Shown here piece after piece: positions 13,262-39,900 of a DNA stretch of 64,000 nucleotides; the first letter of the stretch is position 1, and each line of letters opens with the position of its first letter. The position numbers were made by a program, and so were the translations under genes. This stretch comes from Dromaius novaehollandiae (taxonomy: Eukaryota > Chordata > Aves > Casuariiformes > Dromaiidae): contig NC_088105.1 in the NCBI RefSeq assembly GCF_036370855.1, positions 8,623,619 through 8,687,618 of the forward strand, read 5' to 3'. The notes beneath the pieces are model-generated. The model was given only the letters and a program-made list of their open reading frames with translations. It searched no databases and had not been told where the DNA came from.

Positions 13262-13345
13262 TCTGATTCATCCTTAAGCCCAAAGAGTCAAACCCAGACT
13301 TCCAGTCGGAGCACGGTAACACTAGACCACGCTCCCTAGATTTGG
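13262..13345 (-). mobile_element. tRNA-derived SINE head (MIR-like), decayed
   Basis: Read on the minus strand from about 13345 down, GTGGTCTAGTGTTACCGTGC followed by TCTGGGTTTGACTC resembles a tRNA A box (TGGTCTAGTGGTTA) and B box (GGGTTCGANTCC) at roughly tRNA spacing. No cloverleaf acceptor stem is seen, and the order matches the tRNA-like 5' end of MIR-type SINEs. Confidence 0.45.
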
Positions 13346-13369
13346 AGAGCCACTCATCTTTCCGCACTG

Positions 13370-13660
13370 CTTGTTTCTCCCCTTAGAGGTCCTCAGCAAC
13401 TTGTCTCTGCTCCCACACGGGATGGGACTGAGGCCGAGCCGCTTCCCCTTCGCAGGACCTGCAACGTAAGTGAACCGGGAGGAGCTGCCGGGAGTCCTGC
13501 CCGACAGAGCTGCCTTGGGGATACACACCCGCTCCTGTTCCCAGCCCTCTGCCAGCACGCCCCGTCGCTGACCCAGCTCACTACGGTCTCCTCCACGTTG
13601 CCGGGGCGTCAGCTGACGGTCAGCTGATGATCACCTGAGAGGACAGAGGAGACGCGCTCT
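13370..13660. promoter_or_regulatory. Small GC-rich patch with clustered E-boxes
   Basis: An isolated GC- and CpG-enriched stretch in otherwise AT-rich intergenic DNA. It ends with two CAGCTG E-boxes 11 bp apart (13610-13615 and 13621-13626) inside a near-perfect 11-bp direct repeat, and a CACCTG at 13632-13637. Could be a distal enhancer or a minor CpG island of an unannotated transcript (inference). Confidence 0.35.
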
Positions 13661-14369
13661 TTACTCTAAGCCTCCCTACAACACGAGACGAAGTGGTCAA
13701 GATAGCAATTCAGGGGAAATCCGTTCAGCCACTGTAGTCAAGGAGCAAAAACCACTTGGAATGAACAGAATCTTCTGAAAATACAGCTCTACAAAGCTGA
13801 TAAAGATGGCAGAGTTACAAACTTCTGCAAATTGTAAGTCTACTTTTGCAAGAACACTGAAAGCTAACTTTTGCCATCAAGACCATTCCCCTCAAACATC
13901 AACCACTTGATCTAAAGTGCAGAAAGAGAGTGACAGAGTGAAAGACATACAGCGGCTTTGATATTTTAGACATTGTAGTATTTTCCAATATTTTTGTCTC
14001 ATCCAAATCACTCTTAGCCAAAAATTAAAATAAAAATTTAACCATAACAACATAATTTGAGACACATACCACAAACAATTTCTGTGGAAAAAAAGAGTAC
14101 ATTTTTCAAAATCATAAACACCTAAAAAGTCAAGGTCAAAAATGTGAAATGTTTGACAACGCTACCAGCTTTGTTTACAGTAAAATAAGGAACGCTAATT
14201 TTGGCTTAACGGAGAAAGGAGGCATGATTTAGCAGTTTGACCTTCCTCCCAATAACATGACTGTAATGCTGACTTCTTTCATGTTCTCTGGCAGAACAAT
14301 TAAACATTGTATCCTCATCCTCTCCCAGCTATAAAACAGTGCCTAATACCTACCCATGAGCACAAAGCT

Positions 14370-14440
14370 GCGCCTGCCCTGTGATCTTGGGCAAATCAAA
14401 TCAAACTTGTCTTCCGCTATGGTCTGTTGTATCTATTTAG
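14370..14440 (+). mobile_element. Possible MIR core fragment
   Basis: CCTGTGATCTTGGGCAAATC resembles the conserved MIR core TGTGTGACCTTGGGCAAGTT; the downstream CTTGTCTTCCGCTATGGTC is a weak match to the next consensus segment. Short. Confidence 0.4.
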
Positions 14441-17400
14441 ACTGAACTTTTCTAGCACCTCTTTCCCTCCGTTTCCACAGTAAGCAGACAGAAGAAGCAC
14501 CATCTTGGTGGGATGTCACATTACCATTCGTAACTTAATATTCCCTTCCTTTATGTTTCCTCTTTTTCTTTCTCTGACTCTAGGACTGTCAGGTTTGATA
14601 ACTTTTCTGTACCTTGTAAAACTGCTAAGCCTTCTGTTGGCACTTACTAAATAAATAACAGGTAGCGATGAGTCAGATGGTCTTCTCAGCTTCTGAAGAG
14701 CACCCACAACTGGTGCTGCAGAGACCTGAGCGAATGCCAGCACTCCGACATCGTACCCTTCCTTCCCTTTGCTTTGGCTCCAGAAAAGGTTCCCACTAGA
14801 CCGGGAAAAAGAGGATACAATCTAGTGGGAAAGACGATACAATCTGTGGAGGTTGGAGGCTGCAGCCAAGGCTGTGTCTGCTCTCCAGGGTATCGTCTTA
14901 CTCATCCTTCAGCTAAACAAGAGGGCAAGTCACAGTTTCTTTAAAGTGTCTTGTAACACTGCATGCTAAGAGCGTAAGTGTGCAGGACTGTTCTCGGGAT
15001 AGCGCTGATACCCATCAGTGTCACAGAACTGGAAGATACCCCGATTCTGCAGGGACTAGAAATTAATCCTGCTCCATGAAGTGCATTGGGAACTCACTCT
15101 TTGGGAATAAGCAGACTGCTTTTTTTTAATAATAAGAGAATTTATCCTCTTAGTTTTAAGCATGAAAAATGCCTACGTAAACACATCACCAATTATGAAT
15201 TATCAAGCAAGGAGAAAAAATAACTTCTGTCAAGTGGATGAGGGTAAGATTGTTAGGGAAGGAAATGACATTTTTAAACTCTTAAGTGCATCCCATAAAC
15301 AATGGAGGGAAAAAAAAGTCTAAAATGCTTTATAAATAGACTGCTTCCTGTGAAAAAGTCTCTTTTTTTTTTGCTTTTGAAGAACCTGTAGCTACCTAAG
15401 GAAGAGGCAGAGATTATAAAATGTGTAAAAATAAGCTGCAGGCAAGAAAAATAATACAGGTTTTATAGTTGTACGCTGCTTTTTGTTTTATGGGAACCTC
15501 AACATACTGCATGCATACTGTAAACCTCCTTTTCATCTCTGCCACTCGGTTCAGCATAGAAACGTCAGAAAGACAAATTCAAGTATTCAGAAAAATATGG
15601 TGATTGAGAGGGGATAAGAGATTGTAAAACCTGCATCCTGCTCTTTTATTTGTGTGTTCTTTAAAGAACAGCTGATTTTTAGTCTCTTCAGCTGTTAATA
15701 ATTTCTTCTATGTTGGAGCTCAAGAAAATTATTATGTTAAAGAAGTTTAGTGAGTTAAAAGTTTTAATCTGAGGAGATCAATTGCACTATTTATCAGATA
15801 ATTCATTTGAGGTAAGTCAGTTTAGCTATTATCATGTTATTTTAAAATCATATGAAAAAGTTAAAATCGAGATTTAATAAACACTGAGTTATAATCATCT
15901 GTGATGAGATTAATTTATAATAAGCACCAGGACAGGGTACAGAGGTATCTATATATGCTAGTTATGTCAACCCCTCCTGCTTCCATTTTCTGGCAAAGTA
16001 AGTTCATCTCAGATGCTTGCCAGTTAAAGATCTACTGTATTTCAATTAACATTGAAATAACGTGAGAAATTTAGATACCAGCACATGTTTCTCAACGTTT
16101 TTTCTTATATGACTTTAAATCACACTATTTAGAATAGTGCTCATTGTGACCTCCCAGTTATTTTTTTTTGGACCTCAAATTTGTTCTTTTTGTTGGTCCA
16201 CTATTTGGCCTGAGTCAATCTCAAAACTTGTTTCACACTTCCCCATCAGCCACTGGCTTGTGGCAGCTGGGTTTTGCCACTCAAACTGTCTAACTTCAAA
16301 GTTTAAGAAAGCAAGAAGGCCCCAGAACATCAACATATCCCTTACCTAGTAATACATACCTAGTGCACCACTTCCATCAGCACCTCAAAGCAGCTCCTAA
16401 ATCTCTAAAATAGTATCTCAAATTTTGTACAGATTGTTCACTCCCACGTTTTCATGATTAAAACTAGTAAGTCTCTCTGAATATGTACATTAGTAGGGAA
16501 GACTGTCTTACTGAATATTATTGATTTATCAAACATCAAACAAATATTGGTTTTTTGAATTTCATAAAATTTTTTATGAATTTCACTTATCTGAGGGCTA
16601 TACAAGTGTATGGACAGTCCCTCTATAGTTAATGATTTGTCTCTAACAAATAATGAAATTTATTCACACTTTGGATATCAGTTTGGTCCTTCTCCTGGTT
16701 TATCACTTTCATTCTTGTAATTTACTTCATCATTTATTTGGTCAATATTATTCAGGTACAAGGACTTTGCTATTTCTAACTTTCCCTTCCCATTCACCAC
16801 TCCAATATCATCCCTTACTACTTTTTCTACATTACGAATTCAGTATTAATTGCTCACAACCAGACATCCTGAGATGGACCTTAGCAGTAAACGAAACTTA
16901 GGAGTAAACCTAAAATCATGAGACATACGTAACTCATTTTGGCCTGAAAATGCTTGCAGGGTGCACTGCATTTTCAATTTACTTCTGAGAATACATTTCC
17001 CCTTAATTTATCCATAAGATTGACAACTTCTAGACACTTGTCTTGGTGTTGTTTCTTCCCTTCATTTCATCCCATGCTGCAAAAGGAATTCTCAGTTAGA
17101 TATTGAAAAATATAAACCAACAAAACAAGCAGCAAAAAAACTGGGTTAAAACAAACATATTCAGCATCTTTTTCACTCTACAGAACCACCTTTGTTTCTT
17201 CTCCCAGTGAAGTTGGTTGCATAATGGGTAAATTGGATTTAATGAGTTTTGCCAAATGGGTATCTCTCTCGGGTATTCCCTTCAGATGAATTTAAGCAAA
17301 CATAAAAATAATTCCTCACACAATTTTCCAGATAACCACTCAGAGTTCTTTTCAGCTTGTCCTAATTTGGGGAAATAATCATTTTCTTTTTTTGCCTCAC

Positions 17401-18099
17401 TTTTTTTTTTTTTTTAATGTCTTCCAGTCATTTCTTGTCCTTCCTTGATCTGAAAGACCCAGAAGAGCCAGACTGGAGGTTTGTTAACCTGGAGAGTTAA
17501 TCAGATGTGAAAGCTTTCGCTATTATTCATCTGAAGTACAGGAGCCCCCAGATTCAACCAACAGATTCCATCTTTCAGGGCAAGGGAAAATAACAACCGT
17601 GGAGCCACTGGAATCCACATGGCCAGGTTTCCCTTCAGCAACATCTGGATTTTAAAGCACAGAAAAGAGAACGAGTAAAACTGCATAAATAGACGACAGA
17701 TCATTTAATTAGTCCCCTGAAGTATACAACAGACAGTGAACATTTTTCTCATACTGAACTCATATGCTCACAGCAAAGCTGCCTCTCAGGCCACAGCTGG
17801 GATGGCAGATGTTCTCCCAGGATGTTACTTGCCTCACGCTGTGCTCTCGGGGTTGCCAACTTCCTCAAGTTCAAGAGTGTAAACAGGAGTTAGCTCAATG
17901 AAGCAATTGTTCATCTCACTACAAAATTATGTAAGATAATTCTGCAGCTTTCTCTCGAATTACTGTTTCAGGCCAGGCTACACTTTGAAACAACGATCAC
18001 AACCTTGATGGCTCCGAGATGAGACTGGACAAAACACGGGCCCTGCATGGGTCAAGTGCCCCCCTGCACCCAAAACGGCATTTTGTTTCGGCAGCGATG

Positions 18100-18463
18100 A
18101 AGGAAGGGCTCGGGCAGTGGGAACGAGAGTGCCAGAGCGGCAGCGGGGAGAGGGGGAGAGAGGCCGAGGCAGCCCCGCGGCCGCCGCGCTCCCAGGGCCA
18201 TTCCCACCTCGTCTCTCCAGCGCCGCAGCCGCGCCCACCCCTGCGCCCACCCGCCCGACTGCGCCGCCTCAGCCCCAGAAAGGGCGGGAAGCGCCCGCGC
18301 CGCCGCCGCGTGACCAGAACGCGCCCAACGGCCGCCCCCCGCCCGCCGAGCCCCCATTGGCTGGCCGGGCCGCCAGCCGAGCCCCCATTGGCTGGCCGGG
18401 CCGCGCCCTCGCGCCGCGGCCGGTAACGGCTGTTGGGCGCGTAGCGGCCGGCCGGCGTGCGGC
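18100..18463 (+). promoter_or_regulatory. SHCBP1L: SHCBP1L CpG-island promoter with duplicated CCAAT block and MYB-type sites
   Basis: GC-rich promoter directly upstream of the SHCBP1L start codon; the CpG island spans about 18100-18780. A perfect 29-bp direct duplication (18345-18373 and 18376-18404, period 31 bp) carries one inverted CCAAT box (ATTGG) per copy, at 18356-18360 and 18387-18391, followed by CTGGCCGGG. MYB-family cores lie on both sides: CAACGG at 18326-18331, TAACGG at 18424-18429 and the reverse core CTGTTG at 18430-18435, only about 30 bp before the ATG. Paired CCAAT boxes about 31-33 bp apart are typical of NF-Y-driven cell-cycle promoters, and A-MYB drives many meiotic testis genes (established knowledge). 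Regulation of this gene by either is inference. No TATA box. Confidence 0.7.
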
Positions 18464-35489
<17,026 letters not shown>

Positions 35490-35529
35490 ACATCTAAGGG
35501 CCAAGTGGCATTTAGCTTTAGCAATTTCA

Positions 35530-35535
35530 ATTAAA
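35530..35535 (+). terminator. SHCBP1L: SHCBP1L poly(A) signal (ATTAAA)
   Basis: ATTAAA 41 bp after the stop codon, followed within about 30 bp by a GT/T-rich stretch (GTTTCACGTTTACTTATTT) that fits a downstream element. It implies a very short 3' UTR of about 60 nt; a later signal cannot be excluded. Confidence 0.6.
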
Positions 35536-35701
35536 GAAAGTGTTTCACGTTTACTTATTTTTTTTGAAGAACTCTTCATTAGAAATATACAAAATTTTGG
35601 ACATGCTGTAAACTCTACTCAAACCAAGCTCCCTCCTCCCCCTGGGAAGTGGAGCTCATTTAACCCTACTGACTACAGCGGAATAGGCACTCCAGCCAGA
35701 T

Positions 35702-35720
35702 GGGGGGGGGGGAGGGGGGG
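35702..35720 (+). promoter_or_regulatory. G11-A-G7 tract downstream of the SHCBP1L poly(A) signal
   Basis: A G-tract containing the G5-A-G5 MAZ-type motif about 170 bp past the SHCBP1L poly(A) signal. G5AG5 elements are known to pause RNA polymerase II between closely spaced genes; that role here is inference. Confidence 0.45.
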
Positions 35721-36479
35721 CGCGTTTGTTTTTAGCCTCATCAGACTTGGTAGTATAACTGTTAAATGGTTCAGCTTTTGTACAGAGCTGTGTCTCACCA
35801 CGTTCTCCTTGTGATGCTGCGGCCTTGTAGCACAAAGCGTGTGCGCAACGGCAGGATCTTCCTGCTGCTGGGTCAGGCCAGCACAGCTGTTTTAGTGGCC
35901 ATGCTATCAAATGGCAAGGGAGCCAATCCAGTTTTGGTCCAGCTTGGTTATCTTTCACATGTATTTGGAAGAATGAAACATGAATATTTTGGAGAAGCAG
36001 TGTAAATGAACACCAGCTGATGAACGGCACAGTTCCTACCTGGGAGATCACTTCAGATTCTGCAGACATTAGCTGCATCGCCTCAGTCTTGGAAAAAGGC
36101 AGTCTAGGTTCCTGTGTTCTCTCCATCAGAGAAAGAGCGAGCTCTTCAGCCACTGTGCCCCAAAGTGTTACGCAGCAAGCACCAGGCCAGTGGCTGGCTA
36201 TGAAGAAACCAAACGTTGCCTGCCATAAACACAAAACTTGCAGCAAGACCTACTTGCACAGTTTGTTAGAGAACAACAACAACAACAAATCCCCACTGAG
36301 TTCACGTTCTGTAATTTGAAATTTGTTTGGCAGAGAATGGGTTTCGATTATGAAGAGGTTTCTTCAGAATGCCTCCTGCTGCCTACACCCAAACCTACTC
36401 TTGCAACAGATGGGTTTAAAATCTAGATCCAGATACATTTTATACCCTGTATAACCCAAATGCAAATACAGCATATAAA

Positions 36480-36675
36480 TCTTGAAATCCAAACACTTTA
36501 TTAAGAACAAAATAATACAAGTTGTGGTAAATTCTCTAAGAAGGGAACAATATTTTACAGAGCTGTACTAGTTCTAAGCAACTCAAATGGCAAACAGACT
36601 GGTAACAGCAAGACAGGAAACGAGGAGACACATGCACTTCTGTTGGAGCGGGAAGACTTCACTGAACTTCCACAA
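36480..36675 (-). other. DHX9: DHX9 3' UTR
   Basis: AT-rich sequence between the DHX9 stop (36676-36678) and the poly(A) signal; about 180-195 nt. Read on the minus strand it ends TTGTTCTTAATAAAGTG. Compact compared with many helicase mRNAs; longer alternative 3' ends cannot be excluded. Confidence 0.75.
36497..36502 (-). terminator. DHX9: DHX9 poly(A) signal (AATAAA)
   Basis: Plus-strand TTTATT, read AATAAA on the minus strand, 174 bp after the stop codon, with a T-rich stretch just upstream (TTGTATTATTTTGTTC). Confidence 0.8.
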
Positions 36676-36940
36676 CTACCATCCACCCCTGCCCATGTCC
36701 CCATAGCCCCCTCTGTACCCACCGCCTGCTCCTCGATACCCTCCTCCTCGATATCCCCCGCCACCACCTCCCCCCAGGCTCCCCTGGTAGCCTCTTCCCC
36801 CCGAGCCCCCGCGGTAGGAGCTGTAGCCCCCGTACCCTCCGCCTCTGTAGCCGGAGCCGCGCTGGTAACCTCCCCAGCCGCTGCAGCCGCCTCTGTTGTT
36901 GTAGCGAGCCATTTTCGGGGGGCGAGGACCATCTCCAAAT
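36676..36940 (-). CDS. DHX9: DHX9 last exon: nuclear transport motif and RGG tail (stop)
   Basis: Acceptor TTGCCAG, phase 2. Encodes [15 protein letters not shown], matching the C-terminal bidirectional nuclear transport signal of human DHX9, then about 70 residues of Gly/Arg/Tyr/Ser repeats ([24 protein letters not shown]) ending GRGGW and TAG at 36676-36678. The tail is roughly 35-40 residues shorter than human and ends in Trp instead of Tyr (comparison from memory). RGG repeats bind RNA/ssDNA and are arginine-methylated by PRMTs in mammals. Confidence 0.95.
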
Positions 36941-39900
36941 CTGGCAATGAGAAGTATCGTTTATTTGACACGATTAAATGGATTCCATTCTTTTTTAAAA
37001 TCCCAGGAATAACAAATTTCCAAGAGGCCCAGTTAATATGCCCCTGTTTTCTGCTTATTCAGTTGCACTTGGAGGTTGCACTTTTGCACCCTTCCACGTC
37101 AATAAAGAACAGCCAGGAACAGCCTGAAGTGCCCCACGAGCCAGATCCTCTCAGCCAGGTCTGCATCTGGCACAGCAAGTTTTCCCCTCAGTCCAGCTTC
37201 TCCAGCTCACACACACGAGCAGGGAGCCCAGGTCCCACCTATACGAACACGGTGATCTTTATTTTGCTCCTCACACATCAGTGAAGGACATATCTAAGCT
37301 GCATCTTTGTTTTGATCCTTTTACTAACAGCTCACAGATGTGTTCATTTTTGCCTCAGAAATAAAACACAAAAATAAGCCTATGAAGGGCTATGGAGGGG
37401 TGCAAGGGGAAAACAAAGCAGCCAAATATTTACTTTTATTCCCAGGGACAGAGATGACTAGGCTTGCCCAGAATAAACCTGGATCATCTTTTCTTTGAAA
37501 GTCACCGTGTTTTGGAACAAGTGATGAAATGTGTCAGGAAGCAGCCCTTTCATTACGGAGTGCCTTTTGCCCTTGCCATGGAAACAGCCAGGGATTTGTC
37601 TGCCTCAGACTCTGCCCATGACAGTTTTACACGTGCTCAGACTACAGACTTCTGCAGCAGAAGTCTAGAGGTCCTGCCCGCACCGGCCAGGCCTCCTGGC
37701 CCCCCGAGCTCTGGGCTGCCGCAGCACCCCGTGCGGGGTGAGCGGGGGCTGCACACTCGAAGCCGCTCTGTCCTGGCTCTCAGTGTTCCCACAGGGCGCA
37801 GCACACGCCCTTCCCCAGAGCTCCAGCTGCACGAACGAACGGAGCCCAGCTAACCTGGTGCTGGCAGCCATGAGGTTGATGCCTGCGGCTGAAGGCCTGG
37901 AGATCTGACGGATCACGTTCAACATTCGCTCGTTCACAGGGTCCAGCTGCCTGATGATCTCGAGATCTTTAGTTACTTCCACAACAAGAGCCTCCATTGC
38001 AGCACGCAAAGCAGTGATGCAGGCGGCTACGGTATGGGACATCTTCAGTTTGATCCTAGAGTAGAGAGAGTTACGTTAGATGCATCACCGCTTCCAGGAG
38101 AGAAACTGTTTAGAAAGAGTTTCCATCAAGTAGTTTTCCACTGAGCGCTGCATACGCTGAGCCAGAAATCTACATTCTCATCTTTGAAACTCAAATCTGC
38201 TAATGAGGGGACTTAAAATTCAGGAGGCAGATCTGCCAGATCTCTAAAACCTGACATTGTTAAAATACCTACTATCCTTCCCTTTAACTTTGCTCTTTAG
38301 ATGTGGAACATTCGAATAATACCAATACATAACCTTTGGCCTGAAAACACAGGCTACTTTTTGGAGCATTTGTACAAAAATACAAAGTAATCCAAAGAGC
38401 CTCAAGATTTTGAAGGCTATAGGGCAGCCTCGCAAATATGGCTTAAGCAATTATTCACCTTCACTTTACCAACTGGAAAAAAGGGATCCAGGTATTTTGT
38501 CAAGGCCATTTCTCTCCTCAAGCTGCATTTCTGAGACTTAAAAGGTTCCCTTAGCCTCTCTTGGAGAAGGGGACGTCCAAAATGCATTACTACCTCTTAT
38601 TCAGGTTCCAGTTAAAGAGGAAAAAAATAGCAGTCTTCATGGAAATTGCCTGGTGTCATGTTTTTAATTTAAGTAGATAATCTGCACAAAACAGTGCTGA
38701 CAAAATAAACCCCTCCCTTCCTCGTACAAAGCAGAGGTAATGCCCTCACAATTATCTGTCCTGCATGGCTTGCTCTGGGAGCCCTGTTCTAAAGACACTT
38801 GTGTCTGTGTTAGCAGCTGTTTCCCCTCAGTCCGTGTTCTTCCATAGACCTGAACGTCCGTCACGCAAGGCCGTACCAGTCATCCACCAGAACGAGCTCC
38901 CCGTCAGACAGGACTTTCTTGGAGGCAAACAGCAGCAGCTGCAGCGGGCTCACTAAGGTCATTGCTTTGGCAGAGATGGCTCGCGTTCGGATCTGCGGAT
39001 GGAAGGGGAATACAACTCTGGAAAGACGGATCACTGTACCTCCAATGGCCACTGAAACCAGGGAATTTTGAAAATCAACACCACATGCCAATATCTAGGT
39101 ACAGTGTTAGGACCTCACAAGGGCACACACGCAAACCAAATCGAGCGCTGAGCAGACATTTACAGAGATTCAGCACTGGCTGGTAAAACAAAACAACACC
39201 CTTTCCCAGGACTGCGTGTCTGCAATCATGCACTTGTTACTGTGCAAGAGCCATCGCAAGTTCTGTCCATCTAAAAATGACCAACGCATAGCTGAAGTAT
39301 CTTCCCACCTTCTGCACTGCTGGGGCTGTGATGAGAAGCTCATGCTGCTTCTTTAGCAGGGTCCCACATAGGCAAAATTTCTAAGGCACTACACAGCTGC
39401 GTTAACACGCCGGCATTGTCGTTATACAGGAACAAGACCTTAAGCTTATACTCGAAGTAAGCACTATGAAAACAACGAGCCATCTGACGTGAACCAGAGA
39501 TAACGGCTCTGACTACGTGGGCAACTGCCATTCACTTTAACAAGGAATCGAAGAGCACTACTTAGGATTTCAGCCTCCCACATCAAAAGCGGCATCTCTC
39601 CTCCTTTTGGACATGAGGGTGATGGGCAGAATCCGTTTTACTTGTTTGTCCTCAGGGAGGAGGCTTGCTCTTACCCTGGGAGCCACTAGACATGCTCAAA
39701 ACAGAGAAGTTTCCAGAATGGAAACTGGGGCAGAAAAATAGCTACAGCAGGAAAACAGACATCCAAGCCTCAAACAAACTTTCTTCTTGCATGTACGTAT
39801 TGGGTAGGAAGAGCGCTGCAGATAAATCTTTCCTTCACCACAGTTTTACCCAGTCACTGTCTTACACTATCGCTCTCAGTTTTGTCCAAGTATTTTGGTG

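Larger units (their letters stand above)
2651..18040. other. LAMC1-SHCBP1L intergenic region
   Basis: About 15.4 kb between two head-to-head genes. Apart from the tail of the LAMC1 CpG island (to about 2990) it is AT-rich. Open frames are short, lack recognisable domains and are not flanked by convincing splice sites that would join them. It holds decayed SINE-like fragments (about 4935, 8281, 9175, 13262 and 14370), poly-T runs (about 17400-17415) and one GC-rich patch at 13370-13660 with clustered E-boxes. I found no tRNA, rRNA or protein-coding gene. Unannotated long noncoding RNA exons or enhancers could be present but cannot be recognised from one sequence. Confidence 0.7.
35490..36496. 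other. Tail-to-tail gap between SHCBP1L and DHX9, with both 3' ends
   Basis: About 1 kb between the SHCBP1L stop and the DHX9 poly(A) signal. It contains the short SHCBP1L 3' UTR, a G11-A-G7 tract at 35702-35720, an (AAC)n run near 36272-36287 and open frames with no recognisable product. No gene seen. Confidence 0.75.

Noticed and set aside
35656-36246. 196-codon minus-strand frame between the SHCBP1L and DHX9 ends
   Set aside because: No recognisable domain, contains the C-tract as poly-Pro, lies downstream of the DHX9 poly(A) signal, no supporting splice or promoter structure.
36643-37284. 213-codon plus-strand frame rich in Ser/Pro/Val/Ala
   Set aside because: It is the complement of the DHX9 RGG exon; its composition mirrors the Gly-rich coding strand and it runs into intron.
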